A stretch of DNA of 64,000 bases from Symbiodinium natans (taxonomy: Eukaryota > Sar > Dinophyceae > Suessiales > Symbiodiniaceae): assembly GCA_905221605.1 (NCBI GenBank), contig CAJNDS010002630.1:273704-337703 (forward strand). The letters are read 5' to 3'. The stretch's first letter is position 1, and each line of letters begins with the position of its first letter. A model generated the notes under the pieces. That model made no database searches. It was given only the letters and a program-made list of their open reading frames with translations, and was not told where the DNA came from. Both the position numbers and the translations under genes were made by a program. This document shows positions 9,082 through 20,274 of this stretch, piece by piece.

Positions 9082-9774
9082 GAGGACTCACACTGGCACA
9101 AAGCGGGGGAGGCTGCTTTTCGACTCTCAGGGATTAGGGTTGAGGGTTTAGGGTTTCGAAGGAAAATGATACAGCCTATTGTATGTAATGGCAGCACTTG
9201 TACTAACGGATTGCGCCTCCGCCTCGGCCTCTGGGGTACAGACGTAAGTTGGAGGACGCAGGTCAAAGACTTGAAGAACCTTCCGCATTCAAGAAGCTGA
9301 CTTGATGCCGACTTTTTGCCCACAACGATCATGAAGCTCTGCTGGGCTTGCGACGGGCTGCAAAACGGGATGCTCTGAGGCACAGTATGGGACCGCCATG
9401 GACACCCCCTCACCACCCCCGGCCCACCACTGGGAAATTGAGACCTCCTCCGGGTGATGTCCTGTCCTAAAGAGTCTCCGGTTCTCGACTCGTACTTCGT
9501 GCGCTTGGCTCTGCAGGCACTTCCCCCTTTGTGAAGTGCATTGAGAAACAAGGAAGAGAGCACTCCCGGAGGGCAAGGAGCAGATGGAATTTGTGATCAA
9601 GCCCATGAGCCCTGCAGCTGGCAGAGAGCCCCAACAACCGCAGCGGCACTGCCCGAGCGCTACAGATTCTAAAGCCACAACGCTGGCCAAGGTAGGGGCT
9701 CCAGGACCAGAAGTATAGGACCTGGCTTCCAAGGACAGGGGCTCGATCAAGAAGCGTCATGGACTTCAAAATCG
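9082..9774. other. exon-like segments without an assignable gene
   Basis: On the + strand 9238-9302 reads RRKLEDAGQRLEEPSAFKKL after an AG, and 9310-9380 is also open and charged. Minus-strand frames of 137-165 codons overlap here with no recognisable domain. I cannot build a gene. Confidence 0.28.
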
Positions 9775-9846
9775 TGGGGAGGGGGGGGGGGGGAAGGGGA
9801 GGGGAAGGAAGGGGGGAAGGGGGGGGAGGGGAAGGGGGGGGTGAGA
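9775..9846 (+). repeat. G-rich polypurine tract
   Basis: About 70 nt of almost only G with scattered A, including a 14-G run. It could form G-quadruplex or triplex structures. The complementary strand gives a spurious proline-rich frame. Confidence 0.9.
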
Positions 9847-10187
9847 GGGTCTCGCGAACCTGTTGAAACCTAATGCACAACAGGGCTTGAATCAGCTATG
9901 ATGTTAGATCAATGAACGAGGGTGTCGACCGAAATGGCAGTTGCCAGAAAGCACATTTCCTGCGCAGGCAACTCTTGCAGTCCTGACGAAGAGTGGCCAC
10001 ATGTCAGAGATCCAGGAGCATGAGGGGTGGCCGCGACTGATGCTCGGATGCGACTAGAGGTTGCGGGATGCAAAACACAGGTGGCGAACACCGATGCCCG
10101 CCAAGGATTGAATCAATGCGCAGGCTCCCATCACAGGAGCTGCCCTGAGTTGAATGATCATTGGGCTGAGGCTCCAGACGCCTGCAG

Positions 10188-11245
10188 GATACTCAGAGAC
10201 TCCTTGAGGCCACTGCTCAAAAGACTGAGGTAGAGTCCTTCTTAGCTTCAACCCAGCAGCTCGGCCTTGAGGGCGCTCCTGTGGCGAAGCCTGCAAAGGA
10301 AGCTGAGCCCGGCCTCTTGACATTCACAGAGAAGTCTTCAGCATCATTTTCCAGGGTTTAGGGTTTAGGGTTTAGGGTTTAATCATTTTCCCTTGTTGGA
10401 CTGGATTTTGCCGTAAGCGGGAGCCACCTGTAGCTTGCTTCATGCCAAACGCCCCTCCCCCCACCTGCCGCCCTTGTCTATATCCCTTTGATAATTGTTT
10501 TTTTGTTTTTGTTGATTTAGCGGCTAGCGCCAGTGCCGCCGACCCCAGACAGGGCATTAGGGTTCACTAGTCCGGCAGAGGTAGGCTAGTGTAGGCTAGC
10601 CGAGCGGCTGAGCGTGCGCCGCAGGCTAGGACTAGGCGGGACAGAGGCATCGCAGCAGGAAGGGCCAAGGTTTAGAGTTGAAGTGCCAGGGCAGGGCTTG
10701 TAAGGGTAAAGTGTTGGGGACTGGGGTGGAGGGCTAAGCTAAGTACATCCTGAACTCAAAGTCCTATAGACACTCCCCGGCAGCTGCGCTCGAGCCCGAG
10801 GTTTTGAACCCCACGCCCCACTTAGAATACCTGAAAGCCCAAACCCTACCAACCACCTCATACCCACACTCACTGTCATTACCTCCAAAACCCTAGAATC
10901 CTGACAGCTTTAACCTTTGGCAACCTTCAGCCCTCAGACGTTTATGAGGTTTGGGGCTTCAAGGGCTTCAAGCGCCTCAGCCCCAGAAGCCTGAAGCTCG
11001 AAGGGAGCCCTTGGTCGGCAGCAGCGACAGTGCTGCCACTTCGTCGGCCAAGTGCCGGCCTGCCGTTGGGTTTAGGGTCTTTGGGGTTTGTACTGAAAGC
11101 TCCAAAAAACCCTAATCCAGAAACCCTAAACCGTAAACCCTGAACCCACACATCCCGAAACCTTAAGCCTCAAACCCAGCATCCCAGACTCGAAGTTGCA
11201 TGGTGATCCGGAACCAAGCTGGGACCATCCTCCAACGGTTTGCGC
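10188..11245 (+). CDS. proline-rich/helical multi-exon protein, unidentified
   Basis: Four in-phase exon candidates are visible. Exon 10188-10355 (56 codons) follows CCTGCAG and reads QRLLEATAQKTEVESFLAS and later KPAKEAEPGLLTFTEK. Exon 10521-10580 (20 codons) follows a strong T-rich acceptor (GTTTTTGTTGATTTAG) and reads APVPPTPDRALGFTSPAE before a GTAGGC donor. Exon 10981-11069 reads PEARREPLVGSSDSAATSSA. Exon 11180-11245 reads IPDSKLHGDPEPSWDHPP. The first and third end exactly at GTTTAGGG sequence. Phases agree at the 10355/10521 and 11069/11180 joins. The N-terminal part is coiled-coil-like, the rest proline-rich. No domain is recognised and both gene ends are open. Confidence 0.5.
10356..10382 (+). 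repeat. telomere-like array at exon end
   Basis: Nearly four GTTTAGG units begin exactly where the coding-like segment 10188-10355 ends. The following T-rich acceptor at 10520 closes a possible 165-nt intron. Confidence 0.85.
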
Positions 11246-11369
11246 CCGGAGAGGGGGTAGAGGGTAGAGGGGTGTGCGGGGAAGGGGTTGGGGAAGGGTA
11301 GGTTGGGCGTGACGGGAACGCCAGAGACGAAGCGCTAAAGAAGGGTAGGGGGGGGAAGGGAACTGGGGG

Positions 11370-11470
11370 GGCTTTAGGGTTTAGAGTTTGGGGGGTTTCG
11401 GGTTTAGGTTTGGGGTTTAGGGTTTAAGGTTCAGGGTTTAAAGTTTAGGGTTGAGGGTTTGGGGTTGGGG
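11370..11470 (+). repeat. degenerate telomere-like repeats
   Basis: TTTAGGG, TTTGGGG, TTTAAGG and TTCAGGG units are mixed, followed by G-rich sequence to about 11640. Confidence 0.8.
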
Positions 11471-11708
11471 CACGGAGGGCATGGGGTGCTAGAGAAGGGC
11501 TTAGGGTGGGGCAGGGGGGCGTAAACGGGCAGAGGGGCTGGGGGTAGAGGGCAAGGGAAGGGCTTAGGGTGGGGGGGAAAACAAGTGGGGGCCGGAGGGG
11601 TGGGCGGAGGGGGGATGGGGGGTGGGGCGGGGGGTGGTAGGCTACCGACCCCCATGTTGTGGGAGCGATCTGGGTCGGCTTGCGCCGTCGAGGTCGAAGG
11701 GCTTAAGC

Positions 11709-11734
11709 GCCGCCCCCCAATGTAGGGGGGCGGC
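11709..11734. repeat. short perfect inverted repeat
   Basis: A 10-bp GC-only stem (GCCGCCCCCC) flanks a 6-nt loop. Confidence 0.7.
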
Positions 11735-11916
11735 CTAGGCCCTGAGTTTGGGGTTTAGTTTAGGGTAGGAGTCAGTCAGGCAGGTGGGAAACAAAAACCC
11801 TTACACCCTAACCCTGAAATCCCCTAAGCCCGCCCTGAACCCTAGAAGTGTAGCCCTCAACCCCGAGCCTTAATTTAATCCCTAGCTCCGTGCCAGTATC
11901 TATACTCATCCTTGCA

Positions 11917-12066
11917 GGTTCAGAGGTGGAATCAGCTTGTTTTTCTCAAGTCATGCTACACGTCCGTGGGGACATAAGGTAAGTTCGCCTAGTTCTCTAT
12001 TTCACGTTCACTGAACTGAAGTTCCCATTCACTTTTGCGCCATTCTTCGTCAAGTCTTGTCGCCAG
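11917..12066 (+). promoter_or_regulatory. possible leader acceptor and 5'UTR intron of the FNIP-repeat gene
   Basis: CCTTGCAG ending near 11917 could be a trans-splice acceptor. GTAAG at 11979 with AG at 12065-12066 would remove an 88-nt intron and place the ATG one base after the junction. This is inference from splice-like motifs only. Confidence 0.3.
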
Positions 12067-12067
12067 C

Positions 12068-14323
12068 ATGCGGCCGTTGACCATACGCTGTCTTGCCGGC
12101 TCCACGTTTGAGCTTCATGTGGACGATGCGGAAACGGGGCTGGATGTGCGGAGACGCATCGCAGGAAGTGTCGGCCTTTCCGCAGGGTCAATCGTGCTGA
12201 CTTCAGGTGAGCATCTCCTCGAACTGCACCAGCCGCTGCTGCGACAAACTCAGAACCAAGAACTCACATATGTGGTGCGTAAACGTGGCGCAGGCTGCGC
12301 GGCACGCAGCATGAAGCGAGCATTAGAGAACACCGGATTGGATCAAGACACGGATGCCATGGATGTCATTGTTGCCTTGACCTTCCACAGCTACAACCGG
12401 AGCTTGGAAGGGCTGCAGATTCCCAGCAGCCTACAGGCCTTGACCTTCGGCCATAATTTCAATCAGAGCTTGGAAGGGGCGCAGCTTCCCAGCGGCCTAC
12501 AGACTTTGACCTTCGGCCATAATTTCAACCTGAGCTTGGAAGGGGTGCAGCTTCCCAGCAGCCTACAGACCTTGACCTTCGGCTCTAAGTTCAACCAGAG
12601 CTTGGAAGGGGTGCAGCTTCCCAGCGGCCTACGGACCTTGACCTTTGGCTTCAGCTTCGACCAGAGCTTGGAAGGGGTGCAGCTTCCCAGCGGCCTACAG
12701 ACCTTGACCTTCGGGCACAGATGCAACCAGAGCTTGGAAGGGGTGCAGCTTCCCAGCAGCCTGCAGACCTTGACCTTCAGCTCTGATTTCAACCAGAGTT
12801 TGGAAGGGGTGCAGCTTCCCAGCGGCCTACAGGCCTTGACCTTCGGCGACGGCTTTGACCAGAGCTTGGAAAGGGTGGAGCTTCCCAGCGGCCTACAGAC
12901 CTTGACCTTCGGCGATGGCTTCGACCAGAGCTTGGAAGGGGTGCAGCTTCCCAGCGGCCTACAGATCTTGACCTTCGGCTATGAATTCAACCAGAGTTTG
13001 GAAGGGGTGCAGCTTCCCAGCGGCCTACAGACCTTGACCTTCGGCCATAATTTCAACCTGAGCTTGGAAGGGGTGCAGCTTCCCAGCGGCCTACAGACCT
13101 TGACCTTCGGCTCTGAATTCAACCAGAGTTTGGAAGGGGTGCAGCTTCCCAGCGGCCTACAGACCTTGACCTTCGGCTATGATTTCAACCAGAGCTTGGA
13201 AGGGGTGCAGCTTCCCAGCGGCCTACAGATCTTGACCTTCGGCCATAATTTCAATCAGAGCTTGGAAGGGGCGCAGCTTCCCAGCGGCCTACAGACCTTG
13301 ACCTTCGGCCACAGATTCAACCAGCGCTTGGAAGGGGTGCAGCTTCCCAGCAGCCTACAGACCTTGACCTTTGGCTTCAGCTTCGACCAGAGCTTGGAAG
13401 GGGTGCAGCTTCCCAGCGGCCTACAGACCTTGACCTTCGGCTGTGAATTCAACCAGAGCTTGGAAGGGGTGCAGCTTCCCAGCGGCCTACAGATCTTGAC
13501 CTTCGGCTATGATTTCAACCAGAGCTTGGAAGGGGTGCAGCTTCCCAGCGGCCTACAGACCTTGACCTTCGGCCACAGATTCAACCAGCGCTTGGAAGGG
13601 GTGCAGCTTCCCAGCAGCCTACAGACCTTGACCTTTGGCTTCAGCTTCGACCAGAGCTTGGAAGGGGTGCAGCTTCCCAGCGGCCTACAGATCTTGACCT
13701 TCGGCTCTGAATTCAACCAGAGCTTGGAAGGGGTGCAGCTTCCCAGCGGCCTACAGATCTTGACCTTCAGCTATGATTTCAACCAGAGCTTGGAAGGGGT
13801 GCAGCTTCCCAGCGGCCTACAGACCTTGACCTTCGGCTCTGAATTCAACCAGAGCTTGGAAGGGGTGCAGCTTCCCAGCGGCCTACAGACCTTGACCTTC
13901 GGCTATGATTTCAACCAGAGCTTGGAAGGGGTGCAGCTTCCCAGCGGCCTACAGATCTTGACCTTCGGCTATGATTTCAACCAGAGCTTGGAAGGGGTGC
14001 AGCTTCCCAGCGGCCTACAGACCTTGACCTTCGGCCACAGATTCAACCAGCGCTTGGAAGGGGTGCAGCTTCCCAGCAGCCTACAGACCTTGACCTTTGG
14101 CTTCAGCTTCGACCAGAGCTTGGAAGGGGTGCAGCTTCCCAGCGGCCTACAGACCTTGACCTTCGGCTGTGAATTCAACCAGAGCTTGGAAGGGGTGCAG
14201 CTTCCCAGCGGCCTACAGGCCTTGACCTTCGGCGACGTCTTCGACCAGAGCTTGGAAGGGGTGAAGTTTCCCAGCTCATTGCGGCACTTCTCCTCGCGCG
14301 TGTTTGAGGTAGAGACCCGTTAA
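12068..14323 (+). CDS. ubiquitin-like domain plus FNIP-repeat protein
   Basis: This is a 751-residue uninterrupted ORF, the longest in the window. The frame is open further upstream, but 12068 is its first ATG. Residues 1-75 (MRPLTIRCLAGSTFELHVDD, then a hydrophobic beta-rich pattern ending LTYVVRK) look like a ubiquitin-like fold. After a linker, 28 complete 22-residue repeats (DNA 12392-14239, 66-bp period) and one partial follow. The consensus is FNQSLEGVQLPSGLQTLTFG plus two variable residues, matching the FNIP repeat family known from Dictyostelium and giant viruses, which forms a leucine-rich solenoid and usually binds proteins. Repeats are nearly identical in DNA, with a 4-unit block duplicated three times, so the array expanded or was homogenised recently. 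The C-terminal 15 residues break the pattern. A partner is unknown; a scaffold or ubiquitin-pathway adaptor role is inference. Confidence 0.88.
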   Translation: MRPLTIRCLAGSTFELHVDDAETGLDVRRRIAGSVGLSAGSIVLTSGEHLLELHQPLLRQTQNQELTYVVRKRGAGCAARSMKRALENTGLDQDTDAMDVIVALTFHSYNRSLEGLQIPSSLQALTFGHNFNQSLEGAQLPSGLQTLTFGHNFNLSLEGVQLPSSLQTLTFGSKFNQSLEGVQLPSGLRTLTFGFSFDQSLEGVQLPSGLQTLTFGHRCNQSLEGVQLPSSLQTLTFSSDFNQSLEGVQLPSGLQALTFGDGFDQSLERVELPSGLQTLTFGDGFDQSLEGVQLPSGLQILTFGYEFNQSLEGVQLPSGLQTLTFGHNFNLSLEGVQLPSGLQTLTFGSEFNQSLEGVQLPSGLQTLTFGYDFNQSLEGVQLPSGLQILTFGHNFNQSLEGAQLPSGLQTLTFGHRFNQRLEGVQLPSSLQTLTFGFSFDQSLEGVQLPSGLQTLTFGCEFNQSLEGVQLPSGLQILTFGYDFNQSLEGVQLPSGLQTLTFGHRFNQRLEGVQLPSSLQTLTFGFSFDQSLEGVQLPSGLQILTFGSEFNQSLEGVQLPSGLQILTFSYDFNQSLEGVQLPSGLQTLTFGSEFNQSLEGVQLPSGLQTLTFGYDFNQSLEGVQLPSGLQILTFGYDFNQSLEGVQLPSGLQTLTFGHRFNQRLEGVQLPSSLQTLTFGFSFDQSLEGVQLPSGLQTLTFGCEFNQSLEGVQLPSGLQALTFGDVFDQSLEGVKFPSSLRHFSSRVFEVETR
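12392..14239 (+). repeat. 28-copy 66-bp coding minisatellite
   Basis: Exact 66-bp period. Higher-order 264-bp blocks at 13250-13513, 13514-13777 and 13976-14239 share the same order of variant units (those ending HR, FS, CE or SE, and YD or DV). Confidence 0.95.
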
Positions 14324-14420
14324 TCTCCGAGGGCGCAGATGGAAAAGGAGCTTGATCACATGCGCAGTCGATCTCACATGTGACGGGGCTTAGGGTTCAG
14401 GGTTTGGGGTTTAATTAGTG

Positions 14421-14506
14421 GCTTTGAGGGTACGGATCAGGCAGATCTGCTTCGCTATGCCATCACCCCGGCAGCCCAGCTGGTTCAGATGGACAACCAG
14501 GACTAA
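14421..14506 (+). CDS. terminal-exon-like segment
   Basis: After TTAATTAG the frame reads GFEGTDQADLLRYAITPAAQ and ends at TAA 14504-14506. The composition is strongly protein-like. It lies 100 bp past the FNIP-repeat stop and just before degenerate CCC-type repeats. It may be the last exon of another transcript or an alternative 3' exon of the FNIP gene. Confidence 0.35.
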
Positions 14507-14632
14507 ACCGAAAACCCGAAAACACTAAAGCCCTAAAAAAACCCTAAAACCCCCAAAACCCCGAAACCCCAAAACCGTAAAACCGCAAAAGCCCCAAAAC
14601 ACCAAAACCCCCTAAACCCCAAGCCCGAAACG
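14507..14632 (-). repeat. highly degenerate C-strand telomere-like tract
   Basis: Units such as CCCTAAAA, CCCCAAAA, CCGAAAA and CCGTAAAA fill about 125 bp. Confidence 0.8.
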
Positions 14633-15030
14633 CCAAGCATTGCCGTGATCGGCCCTCATTTGAGGGGCTTTGGGTTCTTTGTAAGAGATACTATGACCCA
14701 GAGGGTGTCGATTTGGGGGGGGGGGGGGTGGGGGGGGTCGGGGTAGGGAAGGGAGCGCTGAGAGCGGGGGTGGCGCGGGGGTTGGGCATGCACTGGACGC
14801 TGTAGATGAAGCACTAAAGGCATGGGGTGCTAGAGGGTAAGGGAAGGGCTTAGGTGGGGGCGGGGAGGGGGGCTGGGGGGTGAGGGCGGTACTAAGAAGC
14901 AGTGGGTCTTCACTGACGCCGCCCCTGGCTGGGGTCGGCGGATATAAAACCCAAGAGGATATTAAAATTACTATTATCTTTAGTCAGGTTCTAAGGGGAG
15001 TATAGTTGTTGGCCTTGCCGACGTCCCTGG
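14633..15030. other. G-rich spacer, no gene
   Basis: It contains a G-run region at 14717-14740 and GGGG-rich sequence to 14890. Confidence 0.4.
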
Positions 15031-15655
15031 TTGGGCGAGGCACCTCGATGCTCGTACCTCGGGAGTCCGCTTTGCAAGAGGCCTCTTTCTCAATTTGCTC
15101 CTTTGCATTGGCTGCTTAAAGGGAAATACAGTACAAGTGTCCAAACATGTCCAAGCCTTGAAGTGATCAACATGTACCGTGCCATCTTCACTCCAGTCTC
15201 TCCATTTCAGCACTGGCCTTCCTGTGTGAGAGACAGAGAGCGACTAGTACTAGCATCTCATACATTTCCTGGCAGGTTGAAGCTGCGGCTGCTGCCACTG
15301 CCGTCCAATGCGAGGGAGCGCCGAAACTGGCGACCTGCGACGGGCAGCCGCATAAACCAGGACGCTTGCTTACCACTGGTGCGAGCTGCCAGAGGATCCG
15401 ACCGGAAGCATCCATCAGCTTGGCAACGGCTAAAGTGGTGCAAATCAGCACACATGACAGCACAGTTGTCAAGGGACATTAAGAAGAAAGAAGTACTTTT
15501 GAACGTAACCCCTTCGAATGCCCAGGATGCGTTTGCACCAAATGCTTGCGCCGTCGCTGGGGCTTCCAGAAAGTGGAACCACCCGGCAGAGGGTACAGAG
15601 GCTTTTAATGGTTCAACAGCAGTGCCTAAGAGCTGGGTTATGGTGTTGCTGTGAT
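15031..15655 (+). CDS. overlapping open frames, coding status unclear
   Basis: Two + frames and one minus frame are open. The + frame through 15270-15480 follows GGCAG and reads GAPKLATCDGQPHKPGRLL and then SISLATAKVVQISTHDSTVV, which looks the most protein-like, but the longest frame (207 codons) is a different one. No domain is recognised. Confidence 0.22.
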
Positions 15656-17235
15656 CTCTTTGCGCTGGAGCCGCTGGAAGCTACATGCCTGAGGCGCGGA
15701 GGGTGCTTCGACGCTGCCTTTAGTTGCTGATAAACGCAGGCAGTTTGTCCCTCTCATTGATGCATAAAGTTTCCCAAGCCGATGCAGCATAGGTGTTTGC
15801 ACAGAACAGGTGGCGGAGCTGCTGCCTGTGTGGAACGTGCACGTCACCAGCGCTGGCAAATCAAAAGTGCTTGCCGTGCGCTTCGTCCTATGTGGGGGTC
15901 TGGGGTTTATGTTCCCACTGCGCACGCTTGACCTGCAGTCAATCCAGCAGCCCGATATGACCGGATGTGCCGCCGACGAATTCGAAAAGTTGCAGTGCCT
16001 TTTCACAGTGCGAGGTTCCAGTCACCGTATGCCCTCGCGTATTTTGGCACGGCTGCCCAGTCGTTACACGCAGTCGACTTGTCTGCAAGTTTGTTGCGGC
16101 CAAGAATAGGCTACTACACGCCAAGGTGCAACTGCCAACCAAGACCATGAGGACGAGGTCAGGTCACATTGAAAATGTTCATTCCTTTTAGACTCGGAAC
16201 CTGTTAGGTCGTGGACGGCGATCAGACTTTAGGTATGCTCAAGAAATGACTCTGTCAAGGACTGTGTCGACTATGGACAGTCTTCGGCTCGGTTCAAGTG
16301 TATCCATGTTTGCCATTGAACAGATGACCCCAGTAGGTATGGGACGCGGGAAATTGGGACAATCGGACTTTGCTCCAAGACCCGAGGGCCCAGAGGGCTC
16401 CACTTCCTCCGTGCCCTAAGGTACACGCTGCCAGAAGATGCGATTTTTGAAGCGGAGGAGTTCATCCGACCATCCCAAGCTGCGAAGCTGCACTTGACAT
16501 GTGCTACGATGCGCGCATAATGCACGCTCTTGGCAGTCACTGGCGTTGTCCTTTGGGCACAAGTGTTTGCCCTAGATGGCAGCATAGTGTCAGGGTAACG
16601 TTTGTCAGCCATGTCGACCCGAGATGAAAGCCCGAAGCATGTGCTCACCACACAAGACATCGAGGAGCACCAGGCGTCATCGCCATCTTGGCCCAGAAAA
16701 TGAGGTCAGCCAGAGTGCAGTCCACGCGACAACCTAGGACACCACCCACAAAAGCTTCACCCAGCACCACTGCACAAGATGGCCGAGCTGCAGACCCCGT
16801 TAAGCTCGAAACGCATGCCACATGCTGACCAGCTACGCGGGCATGTGTCTAAATTGGCAAAGCTGCAGCATTCTTCAACCTGAAAGCTGCCATAAGCTCC
16901 TGCACAGAGCCGCCCACCTGAGACCCAGTGGCCAGCTCCTCCACAGCCGTCTACCTCCGACCCAATGCCAGACTGCTCCGCAGCAGCTCGTACACCTGTC
17001 ACGTTCCAGGTTGAGGATGTCGAAGCACTCCTACGATAAAATCGGTCGCAGGCCAATGTCAGTCGGCAACATGCGCGAGAGTTTCGTACCTTGCCGGACA
17101 CGCGCATGAACGAGATCACGATGAAACGACAGAACTGGGCACGCGGGGGCAATTCGTTGAAGCTCTCGAGAATGGAGCCAGTTTCTTTTCCTCCTCAATG
17201 TTATATTAAATTTTTGATCGTTTGAAAAACTACAA
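15656..17235. other. no supportable gene
   Basis: Overlapping short frames occur on both strands at 15640-16190, 16270-16660 and 16757-17150. None has a domain or clear splice context. Confidence 0.3.
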
Positions 17236-17676
17236 ATGTATTCTCACTCACGTGGAGGATATTTCCACGGGGGTTCTTACGCGACGCCATCTTGGTTTAG
17301 GGCTTGGGCCAGGATGCCCAAGTCAGGAGAGCGGTCTCTTACCAGGATACCAAGTCTTCTCGAAGGCTCGAAAAAAACTCAGGTATGGAGGAACAATTTC
17401 ATCAAAGTCGAGGCGCGTGCATCACAGATGGGCTTGAGTAATGTAATCGAGTTGCGTGGTGCTTATGGAGGCAAGCGGATGCTCAAGATCGACAAATCAT
17501 CTATCAAATTCCAGAGTAAGCGCGTCAAATACTTGAGGATACTTGAGGGAAGTGATGGGCACCATAGACAGGTACATGTCGAAACTCCAGGTGATCGGCT
17601 TGCTGCTCGCTACGTCAAGCAAACGGTCTCCTTGCCGAGACTAAGTTCCGTGCTTGACCCGAGGCCAAACGGTTGA
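17236..17676 (+). CDS. hypothetical ORF, basic protein
   Basis: An ATG at 17236 opens 146 codons to TGA 17674-17676. The product is basic and mixed in composition (KRMLKIDKSSIKFQSKRVKY; YVKQTVSLPRL), less biased than neighbouring chance frames. No family, signal peptide or membrane span is seen. It could be a single-exon gene or a fortuitous frame. Confidence 0.3.
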   Translation: MYSHSRGGYFHGGSYATPSWFRAWARMPKSGERSLTRIPSLLEGSKKTQVWRNNFIKVEARASQMGLSNVIELRGAYGGKRMLKIDKSSIKFQSKRVKYLRILEGSDGHHRQVHVETPGDRLAARYVKQTVSLPRLSSVLDPRPNG

Positions 17677-20140
17677 TAATACCAGATCGCCAAGTGGCGA
17701 CTACATCGCAGACTTTTTCGACACACAAAGTATTTTTTGGGTGTTATTATTACACAGACGCTCAGTATGAAGTAGGCACGCGGAAACATAGAAAAACACT
17801 GCCCGGAGGCAGTATATCACGTTCAAACACACTGCAAGAAGTGCTCTTTCTCGACAGCACGAGATGCCGCCGGGGGCCAGAGTACCCTCTGTGAGAGGGC
17901 CGCGCGGTTATGGAGAGAAAAGCTGGCCAAGGCTGAGCCCGTAGTAAGGCGAAGCCTACGGCCAAGGCGAGACAGCAGCAACCTATGTTCTTCCCGAAGT
18001 GCAAGTGAGATACAGCTTGCAGATCTATCGCATGCGCCACGAACGCAGAAAAAAGGTACAGCTTCCAATAGGCTTTCAGACAGAACAGAAATACTACTGA
18101 AATACTGCTTCCAATAAGATGTGCTAACATGCTAAGCAATGCCAAAGACGGCTGGTGCACCTGGGTTGGCTGCGTGTGGCCGCTGCCACTTCCAGGCCAG
18201 ACGACGGACTTGCAAAGAGTATGTTGCAGCAAGCTTAACTCTGCAGCACTCCTCTTCATTCAGCAAACGGCACTTGCAGACTTTGCAGTCTTTAGAGGCC
18301 TCACAGCACCGAAAGTGCTCAGGTGGATAACTCGGACCTTCAAGCAGATGCACCAGGCTTTGCAGTCTGTGAGCAGGGTTTGTCGGTCGTCATGCTCAGC
18401 GGTCCCATTCCTTGTTTCCAGTCGCTTTCTCGATGGCAAAAAACCCCTTCTGCGAGAGCAAGGAGTGGCTTTCCGATTCAGCCAGCAGCTTGACGACCGC
18501 CCCGACCCCGGCACCTTCAGCTGCGCAACCAGCAGTCTCGGACTTGTGGTTTTATTGTGCTCGTCCAACTTTCGACGTAAACTGAACGGATGGGTCTGCG
18601 AGAAGATTGGACTTGATTTCGCTGCTTGTCAAATATGGTAGCTTAAGAGAGGGACCTGCAAAATCGACTCACTGCGGCTCCCAGGATCCGGAATTTTCGC
18701 ACAAATCACGACAGGAGCATCGTAGAGGTCTTGGAGTTGTGATTCCGCGCCGGGACTCAGGCGATGACGTGCGGCCTGTGGCGCAGTGGGGGTCCATCGT
18801 CACGGGAGAGGACGGCCTGTAGTGTCTGAGTGCGCGCCTTGTATATAGACTAGAGGGCCTAGATCACCCGCGATGCAGGACAAGGGGAATGGATGGGTTC
18901 AGGCACGGCCGCATGACAGTCAAAGGTTTTCACACTAGCGGCTTCGAAGCTGGTACTCCAGATGATGGCCCAGCACTGACAAGCATGGCTCATTCATAAC
19001 ATGACTCATCTTCCGTCACCCACAGCCGCAAGCCACGTGCAACTTTCAGGGCATTGTGGTAGTGTAGTTGGCTGTTTCATACCGGTTTTTGCAGTTGCAG
19101 CGCGGCTCTCAGAAACCTTGATGTCAAAGGGTGGTCTCAAAACCAACTAGTGCAATGCACTAGTGGAGAACGAGTTGAATGAATCAAACTCAGCGAATGC
19201 GTGTTCCCTGCATTCACGTGTAACGGCTGGTCTGCTTTGCCAAAGAAAGGTGTGCCCTGAGGAAACAAAACTCATCTGATCTCAAGCCTCACATCATCTC
19301 GCATCTGTTTGGCTGGATAGCCAAACAAGATGGGCTCTCCGCCTAGATTCGCCTTCGCTCACTGGCAAGACCTGGAACTGTCCACATACATTGATCGGAT
19401 CCAACGAAAACGTGCTCAATGGAAATATCCAAGCTTGGTTGGCATCATGCACGGACCCCAAGCGGTAGTTCCCGCTCATGCGCTCGGGCAAATTCGGACA
19501 GAGTCTGGGTCCTCTAGGCTCGGTAAAGGTGATTGAGAACCAAAAACGCGACTCGCAAAGTGCCCAGCTTTAGTCTGCGTTGCCTGGGCAGATTGGCGAT
19601 CGATTTCTTCCTATCGAAGTGGGTGGCAGGAAGGCCATCTGAGCACTTCCTTGCAAGCCGATGTAGCGGACACGTTTGTCACTTGCAGCATTCCCAGGCG
19701 CTCATTCCTCGTCACTGCTTGGGAAGTACTGCGCAAGACCACTGCAAGACCACATGCATCGCAGGTTTTGCTGGAGCGGGCCCCATCGAAGTTTCGGGCT
19801 GAAGATCGCCCAAACCTCAGCAGCCTAGAAGACTCCTGCGCGCTGCTTGTCACATCAGCTTCGCTGAGAGCAACGCCCCGGCCCCAGAGCACTCATGAGC
19901 TGCTTCTGTCCCCGATTTTGAGGTCTAGACGACCTGGAGGATCTAGATGAGGCCGCAAGAGCTGTCGTATGCGTGCAGGGAACAAGACGGACCACACGCA
20001 AGCTGGATTTGCAAAAGGGGTGTGACAGAGCAGCATCACAATCAATGTCTTCTCAGTGTCAAGGAAACTCACAAAGAAGATTTTGTCAGCCTAGAGTCCT
20101 CATGCACGTGCGCCAGAGAGAATCATGGCTGGTTATCTGC
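17677..20140. other. no supportable gene
   Basis: Frames of up to 170 codons overlap on both strands at 17760-18650 and short ones at 18600-20160, without recognisable domains. No tandem repeats are obvious. Confidence 0.3.
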
Positions 20141-20141
20141 T

Positions 20142-20243
20142 AATTGCTTAAGAACCCAGAAAAGATAAAATTATATTCCTTAATACTGTAAGGGTAGTAT
20201 TGGGATTATTATGTGTTATTCTTTTGGGGTTGTTTAGCGAATA
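20142..20243. mobile_element. MITE-like foldback element, family A copy 1
   Basis: The left end AATTGCTTAAGAACCC and a right end complementary to it with some changes enclose AT-rich sequence. The same terminal motif bounds 42048-42137 and 52835-52943. Confidence 0.55.
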
Positions 20244-20274
20244 GTAGGTATTGGCTGATGTCTGTGACCGCAAG

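Noticed and set aside
12463-14178. Minus-strand frames under the FNIP gene
   Set aside because: They are repeat-derived shadows of the + strand 66-bp units.
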